From Acetatifactor sp. (lineage in GTDB: Bacteria > Bacillota > Clostridia > Lachnospirales > Lachnospiraceae): a stretch of 44,071 nucleotides of DNA. The notes beneath the pieces are model-generated. The model was given only the letters and a program-made list of their open reading frames with translations. It was not told where the DNA came from and searched no databases. Every line of letters starts with the position of its first letter. The first letter of the stretch is position 1. Positions 1-8,077 of this stretch are shown piece after piece. The DNA lies in assembly GCA_024695935.1 (NCBI GenBank), contig JAILHH010000010.1:1-44071 (forward strand), written 5' to 3'. Both the position numbers and the translations under genes were made by a program.

Positions 1-768
1 GATGCCTTAAAGCACACAGACAAGGAAGAGGACTGGTACGTTAAGGTTTTCAAATCGCTAAATATCAAAGAAAACGAGAAAGTGCTTGATCTTGGATGCG
101 GATTTGCAAAGCTTTGGAGAAACAATTGGAAGGATATTCCAAAGAACACCAAAATCTTCGGATACGACATACACGGAAGCTGGGCGGATAATTTTGCGGA
201 ATTTGTTTCGGAAAACAAGAATGAGCTTCCCAAGGGCGTAGAAATAAGTCTACGGTTTGAGGATCTTGAAGGTGATACCGCATGGGAAATGATTGATGCC
301 GATAAAGAGTACTCTATGGTAATCGCTCATTATATCAATTATGAGCTCAAGGATCCCGAGGCCCTTGTTGAAAAGGCAAGCAAGGTAGTAGCCAAGGATG
401 GAGTATTCTGTTTTAACGGCGCTGCTGTAAGCTATTGGAATCTTTTCTTTAAGGGAGTCCTTGAAGAGCTTGGATTAAAGGCCGACTTTATCGAAAAGAG
501 AATCTCAGAGCAGACAGAGGGGCGTAACGCTTATCTTGAGATGCTTAATAAGTATTTCAACAAAGTGGATTCTGTCCTCCTTCAGAACAATTGGCATTAT
601 ACGGATTCTGAGGAACTCTATAACAGATTTATGGAAACCTTTGAGGATCAGGAGAAATTCCTTGAGTCAAAAAAGAATATGATTAAGGCTTATTTTGACG
701 AAAAGATTGAAAAGGACGGAGAAATCGTCGTAGAGATTAAATCTCAGTTCTGGCAGTGCAGATATTGA
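1..768 (+). CDS. Class I SAM-dependent methyltransferase, 5' end outside window
   Basis: The frame is open from the first base of the window, so the true start lies upstream. An apparent GTG start at 82 falls inside the SAM-binding motif and is not believable. The motif VLDLGCGF at residues 27-34 of the visible frame is the glycine-rich motif I of class I methyltransferases, and an acidic residue at the end of the next strand (YDIHG) fits the ribose-binding site. The rest alternates beta-alpha as expected, followed by a charged helical C-terminus ending at 768. No signal peptide or membrane segment is visible, so the protein should be cytoplasmic. The substrate cannot be told: related proteins act on small molecules, lipids and sugars. 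A strong terminator follows at 807. Confidence 0.75.
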   Translation, partial: DALKHTDKEEDWYVKVFKSLNIKENEKVLDLGCGFAKLWRNNWKDIPKNTKIFGYDIHGSWADNFAEFVSENKNELPKGVEISLRFEDLEGDTAWEMIDADKEYSMVIAHYINYELKDPEALVEKASKVVAKDGVFCFNGAAVSYWNLFFKGVLEELGLKADFIEKRISEQTEGRNAYLEMLNKYFNKVDSVLLQNNWHYTDSEELYNRFMETFEDQEKFLESKKNMIKAYFDEKIEKDGEIVVEIKSQFWQCRY

Positions 769-806
769 TTTTTTGAAAAAGAATAATGCTGAATTAAAGT
801 AAAATC

Positions 807-834
807 GGGTCGGCCCTATGGTCCGGCCCTTTTC
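807..834 (+). terminator. Rho-independent terminator of the methyltransferase gene
   Basis: Arms GGGTCGG and CCGGCCC (one G-U pair) enclose a short loop and are followed by TTTTC. It lies 39 bases after the methyltransferase stop. Confidence 0.8.
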
Positions 835-884
835 ATTAAGGAAACCAACTATGGAAGAAGTCCCATCTTCCGCATTTGTTTTAT

Positions 885-917
885 GGCTTTTCATGACGTA
901 TCATGAAGAGCCTTTTT
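885..917 (+). terminator. Second hairpin between convergent genes
   Basis: Arms GGCTTTTCATGA and TCATGAAGAGCC enclose the loop CGTA, with a T-run on the plus strand. The hairpin lies between the plus-strand methyltransferase and the minus-strand membrane gene, so it can stop both, although only the plus strand has a good T-tract. Confidence 0.6.
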
Positions 918-930
918 ACTTGACGGAAAT

Positions 931-1626
931 TTAAGCTGCCTTATGTACTATTACTTTAACTGATTCGGGGATGCTTTGATGATTGATCAGAGTCGCATCA
1001 AATGACAGGCTCTTAAAAGCTAGCTGCATGATGGGACCCTGACACAGAGCGCTTATCACTGTTCCGATACCGACAGGACCGCCCAGGATGAAACCTATCA
1101 GAGTGGCTGTGCTTAACAGGCCGATGCTCACCAATCCGATGGGTATCTTTTTAAGTCTTTTCTTTAAACCTATGAGGAGAGTGTCTCTGGGTCCGCATCC
1201 GAGGGATGCTTTCATATACAGAAACTGAGTATATCCTAAGATCACCAGTCCGATGAGCATCATGATCATTCCCGAAAAAGTATTTTCGCACTTGGGAACA
1301 AGGTCGATGTAGTTAAAGAAATCCACGGATTTTCCTACCACGATGGCATCTATGAACATTGCGATACCTATGGGTTCCTTCATTAAAATATCGATCAACA
1401 AAATTGTGAGCGAAACCGAAATTGATGCGGTTCCGTAGAGTATTCCGAAAGTCTTTGAGAGACCAAGGTTAAAAACATCCCAGGGGGAAGCGCCTATTCC
1501 TGCCTGCATGGTGAGATATACGCCAAAACCGTTGATAAACAAAGCTATGGCAGCCAGAATTATATTTGAAACGATATCAGAAATCGTCTGGTTCTTTGAG
1601 GGACCAAGAAAATGCTTAAAATCCAT
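931..1626 (-). CDS. YczE/YitT-like integral membrane protein
   Basis: A 231-residue protein with about five to six hydrophobic segments and the family pattern of two related halves. The motif GIGASPWDVFNLGLS at about residues 43-57 is matched by LGCGPRDTLLIGL in the second half, and the C-terminal GGPVGIGTVISALCQGP is typical of the YczE/YyaS/YitT group. No biochemical function is established for this group. A ribosome binding site (AAAGGG on the minus strand) precedes the ATG. It is transcribed away from the chemoreceptor gene and shares a 365-base divergent intergenic region with the riboswitch. Nothing indicates what it transports. Confidence 0.8.
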   Translation of the reverse strand: MDFKHFLGPSKNQTISDIVSNIILAAIALFINGFGVYLTMQAGIGASPWDVFNLGLSKTFGILYGTASISVSLTILLIDILMKEPIGIAMFIDAIVVGKSVDFFNYIDLVPKCENTFSGMIMMLIGLVILGYTQFLYMKASLGCGPRDTLLIGLKKRLKKIPIGLVSIGLLSTATLIGFILGGPVGIGTVISALCQGPIMQLAFKSLSFDATLINHQSIPESVKVIVHKAA

Positions 1627-1766
1627 AAATAACCCTTTCTATGCACAAATTTTAATGTGCCAAGTCTGAAACTGCATACCGGTCATTTTACACCCGAAAT
1701 ATAAAAGATGCAATCCGATATTTTCCGGCCTCTAACTATATGAAAAAAATAAAATGAAAAAAGTGC

Positions 1767-1795
1767 TTGCATTTTTTATAAATCACTCTTATAAT
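1767..1795 (+). promoter_or_regulatory. Sigma-A promoter for the riboswitch-chemoreceptor unit
   Basis: TTGCAT at 1767, 17-base spacer, TATAAT at 1790. The expected start of transcription near 1802 is just in front of the riboswitch aptamer, which supports both calls. Confidence 0.8.
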
Positions 1796-1807
1796 CGCTT
1801 TTGGTTT

Positions 1808-1880
1808 AAATATAGGCAAAGCAGGTGAAAGCCTGTGACGCAAAGCTATAGGGACTTTAACATGTCAGCCAGTTGCATCC
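1808..1880 (+). promoter_or_regulatory. Cyclic-di-GMP-I (GEMM) riboswitch
   Basis: The aptamer shows the GEMM-I hallmarks in order: TAGGCAAAGC, a first hairpin CAGG/CCTG capped by a GAAA-type loop, the invariant linker GTGACGCAAAGC, a second stem containing AGGGACTTTAA, and the 3' side ATGTCAGCCAGTTGC. GEMM-I aptamers bind cyclic di-GMP and often precede motility and chemotaxis genes. Here the aptamer lies between a strong promoter and an intrinsic terminator, upstream of a chemoreceptor gene. The terminator's 5' arm GCAAGAGGC (1901-1909) can also pair with the aptamer's own GCCAGTTGC (1868-1876) at seven of nine positions. That is consistent with a switch that is on without ligand and off with it. 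The direction of control is an inference. Confidence 0.9.
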
Positions 1881-1900
1881 GAGAGATTTGGATTATTTGT

Positions 1901-1930
1901 GCAAGAGGCATGAGCCCCTTGCTTTTTTTT
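1901..1930 (+). terminator. Riboswitch-controlled intrinsic terminator
   Basis: Arms GCAAGAGGC and GCCCCTTGC around ATGA, followed by eight T residues. It lies 61 bases before the chemoreceptor start, so read-through decides whether the receptor is made. Confidence 0.85.
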
Positions 1931-1991
1931 GCGTAAAAATTTATGTTGTGGATGGTTTTGGATTGTAGATGTAAATCGGAAAGGTAAAGCA

Positions 1992-3737
1992 ATGAAAAGA
2001 AAAAGTGGAAACATGGTCCGCAGAATTATTGTTATGGCTTCGGTGCTCGCTCTGTTGATGGCAGCCTGTGTGGGGGTAATAGGTTACAGCCATATACAGA
2101 AAGCATATTTTACTTCTTTTAAAGAAGGTCTTCACGCATCGGCGATCTTAATGGAAGATGAGATCTCTCATGAGTGGGGCGGCGACTGGTCAGTTACAGA
2201 ATACGGTGTATTGCGTAAAGGTACCAATATGATCCATGATGTTTATCAAAAACAGCTTGATGAACTTCACGAGCAGACAGGAATGCATTACACGGTTTTT
2301 TACGGTGATACCAGATATATCACAACTTTGACAGATCCCGAGACAGGGGAGCGTATGGAGGGTACCACTGCATCAGAATCAGTTGTCAATGAGGTTCTTG
2401 TAAACGGAAATGAGTATCTGGCTACAGACCTGGAAATCGCAGGACAAAAGTGGTATGCATATTACCTGCCGCTCAGAAACTCCGACGGTACCGTTGCAGG
2501 AATGATCTTTGTGGGACGTGATACCACTGAAATCGTAGGAAACCTGAAAAAAGCAGGTCTTGCCATTATAGGAACATTTGTGGTATTTTTCCTGTTTAAT
2601 TTTGCTGTAGCAAGGATCCTTATATCAAAGACTTCCAAGGCGATCGGTGATATTGTCGGTGGCCTGCATAACCTTGAAAACGGGGAACTTGATTTCTATA
2701 TTAAGGACAGTACATTTAAGCGTTCAGACGAACTGGGAGTCATCGCTGAGAGCTCGGCGCAGGTTCGCGACAAATTGCAGGATGTCATCAGTGTGGCAAA
2801 AAAACTTTCAGTTGATGTCACAGACTCAGGCGTAAGCCTTGCAAATTCAGCCGCATCAGCTTCACGTGTGGCAGAGCAGGTGACAAATGCAGTTGAAGAT
2901 ATCAGCCGTGGCGCCGTTTCACAGGCAGAGAATGTGGAAACATCAGTCAATAATACAAATGAGATGGGCGACAGTATAGATGACATCACCGAAAAGATCG
3001 AAGAATTGTCTGCAGTTGCAAACGAAATGCGTTCAGGTGCGCAGAGAACGGTTGACACACTTAATAACCTGATGGAGAAAAATGAAGACGTGATGAATTC
3101 GATGCAGGACATCAATGCACAGATCCGTCTTACCAATGATTCGGTACAGGATATCGCTGAGGCTTCCAACATAATCACCTCAATTGCAAAACAGACCAAC
3201 CTTCTCTCATTAAATGCTACCATCGAGGCAGCAAGAGCCGGAGAGTACGGTAAAGGATTTACCGTGGTTGCGTCTGAGATCGGAGCCCTTGCAACACAGT
3301 CAAAGGATTCTGCAGAAACCATAAAGAAGATCGTTGACAGGCTTGTGAAGGAATCAAAGAAGAGTGTAGATACCATAGAACAGCTCGGTGAGAGCATGAA
3401 GGAGCAGAACAATCAGCTCACATCCACAAAGGGCGATATGGATGCGGTGGTACTCAATGTCAACAGCGTAGACAATTCTACAAAGACAATCGCTGACAAG
3501 ATCAAGCTTCTCAACAATTTAAAGGTGGATTTTTCGGATATCATTTCCGAGCTTTCAGCTATTTCTCAGCAGAATGCTGCTTCCACTCAGGAGACAAACG
3601 CTTCCATGGAAGAGCTTAATGCAACATTTGCTCTTATCAGCAATGCCGCAAATGAACTCAGAGATATGGCGGAGAACCTCAATGAAAAAATGTCCTTCTT
3701 TACATTTGAGGTTGCAAATGAAGAAACAAATGCTTAA
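1992..3737 (+). CDS. Methyl-accepting chemotaxis protein (c-di-GMP riboswitch controlled)
   Basis: A transmembrane chemoreceptor of 581 residues, counted from the ATG at 1992, which follows a GGAAAGG ribosome binding site. A TTG further upstream lies inside the terminator and is rejected. Order of parts: TM1 at about residues 10-30, a single-Cache-like extracellular sensor of about 150 residues ending in [15 protein letters not shown]2 near 185-210, a HAMP region, then the cytoplasmic signalling coiled coil. Its hairpin tip reads [20 protein letters not shown], the standard MCP signature that contacts CheA and CheW. The ligand is unknown. No che genes are nearby, so it is an orphan receptor feeding a chemotaxis system encoded elsewhere. 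Expression should depend on cyclic di-GMP through the riboswitch. Confidence 0.92.
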   Translation: MKRKSGNMVRRIIVMASVLALLMAACVGVIGYSHIQKAYFTSFKEGLHASAILMEDEISHEWGGDWSVTEYGVLRKGTNMIHDVYQKQLDELHEQTGMHYTVFYGDTRYITTLTDPETGERMEGTTASESVVNEVLVNGNEYLATDLEIAGQKWYAYYLPLRNSDGTVAGMIFVGRDTTEIVGNLKKAGLAIIGTFVVFFLFNFAVARILISKTSKAIGDIVGGLHNLENGELDFYIKDSTFKRSDELGVIAESSAQVRDKLQDVISVAKKLSVDVTDSGVSLANSAASASRVAEQVTNAVEDISRGAVSQAENVETSVNNTNEMGDSIDDITEKIEELSAVANEMRSGAQRTVDTLNNLMEKNEDVMNSMQDINAQIRLTNDSVQDIAEASNIITSIAKQTNLLSLNATIEAARAGEYGKGFTVVASEIGALATQSKDSAETIKKIVDRLVKESKKSVDTIEQLGESMKEQNNQLTSTKGDMDAVVLNVNSVDNSTKTIADKIKLLNNLKVDFSDIISELSAISQQNAASTQETNASMEELNATFALISNAANELRDMAENLNEKMSFFTFEVANEETNA

Positions 3738-3770
3738 AAATTAAGGACCGGCGGAAAAATAAAACAATGA

Positions 3771-3812
3771 GACAGAATGAGAGTATTTTTACACTTGTTC
3801 TGTCTTTTTTTT
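3771..3812 (+). terminator. Terminator after chemoreceptor gene
   Basis: Arms GACAGAA and TTCTGTC, with a long internal loop containing a further short AGT/ACA pairing, are followed by a run of T residues. Confidence 0.75.
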
Positions 3813-3887
3813 GTCTGATGGTATAGAATAGTGATAATGAAAAAACGGCCTATGTATACAGACTGTGGAAAGGTGTGAAGATATAAA

Positions 3888-5255
3888 ATGAGTATTTTTG
3901 AAGTTTTGTTGCTTTCGGTCGGCCTGGCCATGGATGCCTTTGCAGTGTCCATCTGTAAGGGGCTCGCAGCGAAGAAAATAACCTTAAAAGAGTATCTGTT
4001 ATGCGGAATATGGTTTGGATCGTTTCAGGGGCTGATGCCTTTTATAGGATACATGGTCGGCTCGAGATTTGAAAAGTGGATCAATATAATCGCACCCTGG
4101 ATGGCTTTCATATTATTATCTTTGATAGGCGGAAATATGATAAAGGAAGCTTTCGGTGAGGACGAAGAAGTCACACCGGGTTTTGATATAAAGACCATGT
4201 TCATGATGGCTGTGGCAACCAGCATTGATGCGCTGGCGGTGGGAATTACCTTTGTGGCAATCCCGGTGGAAGTGCTCGATGCCGGAAAAATGCCCAATAT
4301 TCTCTTTGCAGTGATCATGATAGGAGTCATCACTTGTATAATATCGATGTTAGGCGTAAAGATCGGAAATCTATTCGGTGTCAGATATAAATCAGGCTCA
4401 GAGATCATGGGTGGAACTATCCTCATATTTATAGGTTTACATTCCCTCATTTCCTATCTGGACAGCTCCAATACTCTGTCGGATTCGGATATAATCTTTG
4501 GAATGCTGATACCTCTCGTCGGAACGATGATGGGTTCTGCCATGGTTTATGCCAAAACAGGCAGGATTCAGGAAAATCTACGTATGATACTGACAGGCTG
4601 CAGTGCGGGAATCATGTTTTCGATTTCAGTCTGGGGAATGATCGAACCGGCAGTCAGAGGACTTTCGACAGATGGAAAAAACGGGATAATCGCTGTATTT
4701 ATCTGTTTTTGTGTCGGAGTGGCATTTCAGTATGTTTTAGACAGTATTGTCCCCCATACTCATGCATATTCCGATTATACGGAGGGACCTAAAAGCCGTC
4801 TCAGGCCTGAAATTAAAATGATGCTTACAGAGGTTATTCATCACGTGCCCGAAGGGATCGCTCTGGGATCTATATATGCAGGCTTTTTTATGAAGACTGA
4901 CTGGATATCGGCTTCGACGGCATTTGTGCTGGCAGTGACCATCGCAATTCAAAACTTCCCGGAGGCTATCTTTGTGGCATTGCCCATCAGGGAAAAGGGA
5001 ACTGAGATGGGCAAGTCGTTTTTTATGGGTGTGATATCCGGTGTACCGGTTCCACTGCTTGGAATATTTACGCTCATAGTGATAGTGCTGTTTCCTGAAG
5101 TTTTGCCGTTTATAATGGCTCTTGCCGGGGGTGCCTTGATCTATACCACCATTGAAGAGATCCCGCAGATCGCTACATCGGATGACAATGACAAGGGCGC
5201 TTTATCTTTTGTTGCGGGCTTTGCCATGGTCATGCTGCTTATATTTTTCAAATAG
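3888..5255 (+). CDS. MntP manganese exporter fused to a ZIP-family metal transporter
   Basis: One uninterrupted 455-residue frame carries two complete transporter domains. Residues 1 to about 195 are MntP (a manganese efflux pump of the LysE superfamily) with both duplicated acidic membrane motifs, GLAMDAF (Asp16) and ATSIDALAVG (Asp114). Residues from about 200 to 455 are a ZIP-family permease of the GufA/ZupT type, with HHVPEG at 318-323, QNFPEA at 355-360 and a late TIEEIPQ motif. Those three motifs form the binuclear metal site in ZIP proteins. In most relatives the second motif ends in PEG, and here it is PEA. MntP normally stands alone at about 185 residues. Joining an exporter to a ZIP domain suggests coupled handling of Mn, Zn or Fe, but transport direction is not shown. 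No manganese riboswitch is visible upstream. Confidence 0.88.
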   Translation: MSIFEVLLLSVGLAMDAFAVSICKGLAAKKITLKEYLLCGIWFGSFQGLMPFIGYMVGSRFEKWINIIAPWMAFILLSLIGGNMIKEAFGEDEEVTPGFDIKTMFMMAVATSIDALAVGITFVAIPVEVLDAGKMPNILFAVIMIGVITCIISMLGVKIGNLFGVRYKSGSEIMGGTILIFIGLHSLISYLDSSNTLSDSDIIFGMLIPLVGTMMGSAMVYAKTGRIQENLRMILTGCSAGIMFSISVWGMIEPAVRGLSTDGKNGIIAVFICFCVGVAFQYVLDSIVPHTHAYSDYTEGPKSRLRPEIKMMLTEVIHHVPEGIALGSIYAGFFMKTDWISASTAFVLAVTIAIQNFPEAIFVALPIREKGTEMGKSFFMGVISGVPVPLLGIFTLIVIVLFPEVLPFIMALAGGALIYTTIEEIPQIATSDDNDKGALSFVAGFAMVMLLIFFK

Positions 5256-5259
5256 TTGA

Positions 5260-5290
5260 TTGTCAATATACTTTTTTTCTTTGTTATGCT
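5260..5290 (+). promoter_or_regulatory. Possible promoter of the nonulosonic-acid operon
   Basis: TTGTCA at 5260 and TATGCT at 5285 are separated by 19 bases, longer than ideal. No terminator is visible between the metal transporter gene and pseF, so read-through is also possible. Confidence 0.3.
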
Positions 5291-5324
5291 AAACTAACAA
5301 GAGATTTTTATTTAAGAGGTGCAT

Positions 5325-6020
5325 ATGAGCGCGATAGCAATTATAACCGCCAGGGGCGGCAGTAAGAGAATTCCGAGAAAGAATATCAAGGATTTTTTGG
5401 GAAAACCCATAATAGCTTATTCCATAGAGGCTGCAATTTCATCCGGTGTGTTCGACGAGGTCATGGTGTCTACGGATGACGAAGAGATCGCCGAGATCGC
5501 GAGAAAATACGGCGCAAAGGTGCCGTTTATGAGAAGCGAAAAGACCAGCAATGATTTCGCCACGACAAATGACGTATTGTTGGAGGTTTTGGAAGAATAT
5601 GAAAAAAGAGGGATGAATTTTGAGTACATGGCATGCCTTTACCCGACGAATCCTTTTATTACTTCACAAAAGCTGATTGAAGCTATGAATATTATTGAAA
5701 GTGGAAATTATGCTGAAGTACTTCCGGTTGTTCAGTTTTCTTTTCCTCCACAACGTGGGTATGTCTTGGATGAAGATGGTTACCTTAAGTACAAATGGGA
5801 AGAATATAGTAACTCAAGATCCCAAGACCTGGAAAAAATTTTTCACGACGCTGGTCAGTTTTATTTTTACAGTGTGGAATCGTATATTCAGAATAAAGGT
5901 GTAAAAGGAAAGGTATTTCCTATTGAATGCTCTGAGTATGAAGTTCAGGATATAGATAACGAAACAGATTGGAAGATGGCTGAAATAAAGGTTAGATACA
6001 TCCGCGAAATTATGAAATAA
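5325..6020 (+). CDS. pseF: CMP-pseudaminic acid synthetase (cytidylyltransferase)
   Basis: Activates a nonulosonic acid with CTP to give the CMP-sugar donor. The N-terminus carries the nucleotide-binding signature ITARGGSKRIPRKNI, shared by CMP-sialic and CMP-pseudaminic acid synthetases. The C-terminal half has NSRSQDLEKIFHDAGQFYFY, whose RSQDLE...HDAGQF block distinguishes PseF from NeuA. Length is 231 residues, normal for PseF. The ATG at 5325 follows AAGAGG with good spacing, so a GTG six bases earlier is rejected. It is the first gene of a compact operon and pseI follows after 24 bases. Base composition changes inside the gene: 5461-5520 has 32 G/C of 60 by hand count, while the 3' half is AT-rich like the genes that follow. 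Confidence 0.88.
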   Translation: MSAIAIITARGGSKRIPRKNIKDFLGKPIIAYSIEAAISSGVFDEVMVSTDDEEIAEIARKYGAKVPFMRSEKTSNDFATTNDVLLEVLEEYEKRGMNFEYMACLYPTNPFITSQKLIEAMNIIESGNYAEVLPVVQFSFPPQRGYVLDEDGYLKYKWEEYSNSRSQDLEKIFHDAGQFYFYSVESYIQNKGVKGKVFPIECSEYEVQDIDNETDWKMAEIKVRYIREIMK

Positions 6021-6044
6021 AATATTATTATTGGAGAAGCAAGA

Positions 6045-7097
6045 ATGAACAAGTGTATAGTTATTGATAATCATCAAATAGGAGCGAGCAAGCCCGTATT
6101 TACGATAGCTGAAATGTCTGCGAATCACTTGATGGATTATGAACGAGCAAAAAAAATCATGCTGGCAGCAAAACAATCAGGTGCAGATGCTATTAAACTT
6201 CAGACATATAGGCCGGATACAATCACACTGGATTGCAGGGGTGAAGAGTTTATGGCAACAAAGGGGAGCCCGTGGGAAGGTATGAACCTATACGATTTGT
6301 ATAAAGAAGCATATACTCCATGGGAATGGCATAAAGGATTGTTTGAATATGCAAAAGAAATTGGTTTGACTTGTTTTTCATCGCCATTTGACTTAACGGC
6401 GGTGGACTTTTTAGAAGAATTAAATACGCCTGCGTATAAAATTGCATCATTTGAAATTACGGATATTCCATTAATCAGAAAAGTTGCTAAGACAGGAAAA
6501 CCAATCATTATTTCTACCGGAATTGCTGAAATTGCAGATATCGACCTGGCTCTTAAGACATGCAGAGATAACGGAAATGATAATGTTATTCTGTTGAAGT
6601 GTGTTTCAGAGTATCCGACTCCATATAGTGAAATGAATTTAAGAACTATTACCAATATGCGAGAAACATTTGATTGTGTGGTTGGATTATCGGACCATTC
6701 GATGGGGGATACTGTAGACGTAGCTGCAGTGGCGTTGGGAGCATGCGTTATTGAAAAGCATTTGACGCTAAAACGAGAAGACGGTGGCCCGGACGGTTCT
6801 TTTTCTATGGAGCCAGAAGAATATAGAGAAATGGTGAATTCAATACGAAATGTTGAACAAGCATTGGGAACTGTCAGATATGAATTAACAGATAAGCAGA
6901 GGAACAGTCGAGGTAGATCCAGATCTTTGTATGTGTCAAAAGATATAAAAAAAGGGGATATTTTTTCACCGGAAAACATCAAATCCATTCGTCCTGGCTA
7001 TGGATTACACACGAAGTATTACGATGAAATACTTGGAAGAAAGTCTGCCTGTGATTTAAAAAAAGGAACAGCAATGAAATGGAATTATATAGATTAA
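6045..7097 (+). CDS. pseI: Pseudaminic acid synthase (NeuB family)
   Basis: Condenses phosphoenolpyruvate with the deacylated hexose product of PseG to give the nine-carbon acid. The 350-residue protein has a TIM-barrel NeuB domain at about residues 17-275, with AEMSANHLMDYERAK, GADAIKLQTY, LLKCVSEYP and GLSDHSMGDTVDVAAVALGA. It ends in a SAF (antifreeze-like) domain from about 290, including IRPGYGLHTKYYDEILG. These blocks match PseI more closely than the sialic or legionaminic synthases. GGAGAAGCAAGA before the ATG supports the start. It sits between pseF and the ATP-grasp gene. Cytoplasmic. Confidence 0.9.
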   Translation: MNKCIVIDNHQIGASKPVFTIAEMSANHLMDYERAKKIMLAAKQSGADAIKLQTYRPDTITLDCRGEEFMATKGSPWEGMNLYDLYKEAYTPWEWHKGLFEYAKEIGLTCFSSPFDLTAVDFLEELNTPAYKIASFEITDIPLIRKVAKTGKPIIISTGIAEIADIDLALKTCRDNGNDNVILLKCVSEYPTPYSEMNLRTITNMRETFDCVVGLSDHSMGDTVDVAAVALGACVIEKHLTLKREDGGPDGSFSMEPEEYREMVNSIRNVEQALGTVRYELTDKQRNSRGRSRSLYVSKDIKKGDIFSPENIKSIRPGYGLHTKYYDEILGRKSACDLKKGTAMKWNYID

Positions 7098-7112
7098 AAT
7101 GGAGAAGCATAA

Positions 7113-8063
7113 GTGAATATTCTTATTCTTAGTTGTGGTACCAGATGTAAGCTGGTCGAATATTTTAAAAAATCAAACGAGTATAAAAAGGTTGTTTGTA
7201 CTGACATCAGCGAACAGGCACCGGCGTTGTTAATGGCGGATGCTTCATATCTGGTTCCCAAAATGACCGATTATAATTATCTGGATGTGATATTGGAAAT
7301 ATGTGAAAAAGAGAAGATAAAGGTGCTGCTTCCGTTGCATGAGGATGAGCTTCTTTTGATAGCAAAGAATAAGCAGATATTCATTGAAAGGAATATTCTA
7401 CCTATTATATCAGATTATTCTAACGTAGCTTTATGCAAAGACAAATATTCTCTGAGCAGGAAATTGAACGAAAAGAACATATTGGCAGTTGATTCATACA
7501 CAGTCGAGGAATATCTGAAAAAAGAAAATGACGTCAATTCGTTTTATGTTAAACCCAGATATGGAGCGGGTAGTGTGAACACATTCAAAGTACATAGTAA
7601 GCAAATGCTAAAAGCAATTGCAGAGGAGTATTCGGATGAGTTTATTGTTCAGCCTGGCATTGAAGGAAAAGAATATGGCGTTGACATATATGTTGATATG
7701 ATCAGTCGAAATGTAGTTTCGGTTTTTTGCAAAGAAAAACTCAGAATGAGGGCCGGAGAAACTGAAAAATCGCTTTCAATAAAAGATGAAAAAATAGAAG
7801 CTCTGGTGATAAAAGCAGTAAAAGAAATGAATTTGATTGGTCCAATAGATGTAGACGTATTGGAAGAAAACGGAAGGTATTATATTCTTGAGATAAATCC
7901 AAGATTCGGTGGTGGATATCCGCATGCTTATGAATGTGGAATCGATTTTATGAAGTTCATAGCAAAAAATGCCAATGGTGAGGTCAATACTTTTTCGAAT
8001 GATTATGCTGAAGGAGTAATAGCAATGAAATATTCAGAAATAGTGATTAAGAATCTGGGATAA
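7113..8063 (+). CDS. ATP-grasp ligase of the nonulosonic-acid operon
   Basis: A 316-residue ATP-grasp protein resembling carbamoyl-phosphate-synthase-like ligases. An N-terminal Rossmann-like domain starts MNILILSCGTRCKLVEYF. The middle holds the ATP-lid strand FYVKPRYGAGS near residue 147. The C-terminal metal and ATP site is GPIDVDVLEENG...YILEINPRFGGGYPHA, with the Glu and Asn that coordinate magnesium. The family forms amide or peptide-like bonds between a carboxylate and an amine using ATP. The likely role is to modify the sugar or its precursor, for example with an amino acid, but the substrate is unknown. The start is GTG, placed by GGAGAAG five bases upstream. It follows pseI after 15 bases and precedes a PLP enzyme after 14 bases. 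Confidence 0.82.
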   Translation: MNILILSCGTRCKLVEYFKKSNEYKKVVCTDISEQAPALLMADASYLVPKMTDYNYLDVILEICEKEKIKVLLPLHEDELLLIAKNKQIFIERNILPIISDYSNVALCKDKYSLSRKLNEKNILAVDSYTVEEYLKKENDVNSFYVKPRYGAGSVNTFKVHSKQMLKAIAEEYSDEFIVQPGIEGKEYGVDIYVDMISRNVVSVFCKEKLRMRAGETEKSLSIKDEKIEALVIKAVKEMNLIGPIDVDVLEENGRYYILEINPRFGGGYPHAYECGIDFMKFIAKNANGEVNTFSNDYAEGVIAMKYSEIVIKNLG

Positions 8064-8077
8064 TTGGAGCATTTATA

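Noticed and set aside
1929-1991. N-terminal extension of the first chemoreceptor from a TTG at 1929
   Set aside because: The TTG is the end of the terminator T-run, and the extension is not like a receptor N-terminus. ATG at 1992 has a ribosome binding site.
2696-3412. Long open frame on the minus strand opposite the first chemoreceptor gene
   Set aside because: It is a shadow of the coiled-coil coding region: low-complexity translation rich in Ser and Phe, no ribosome binding site and no family motif.
3840-3890. Manganese (yybP-ykoY) riboswitch before the MntP-ZIP gene
   Set aside because: The gap between terminator and start is about 75 bases and shows none of the conserved loops of that riboswitch.
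6200-6988. 262-codon minus-strand frame opposite pseI
   Set aside because: It lies wholly inside a gene with strong family motifs and has no promoter, ribosome binding site or recognisable protein.
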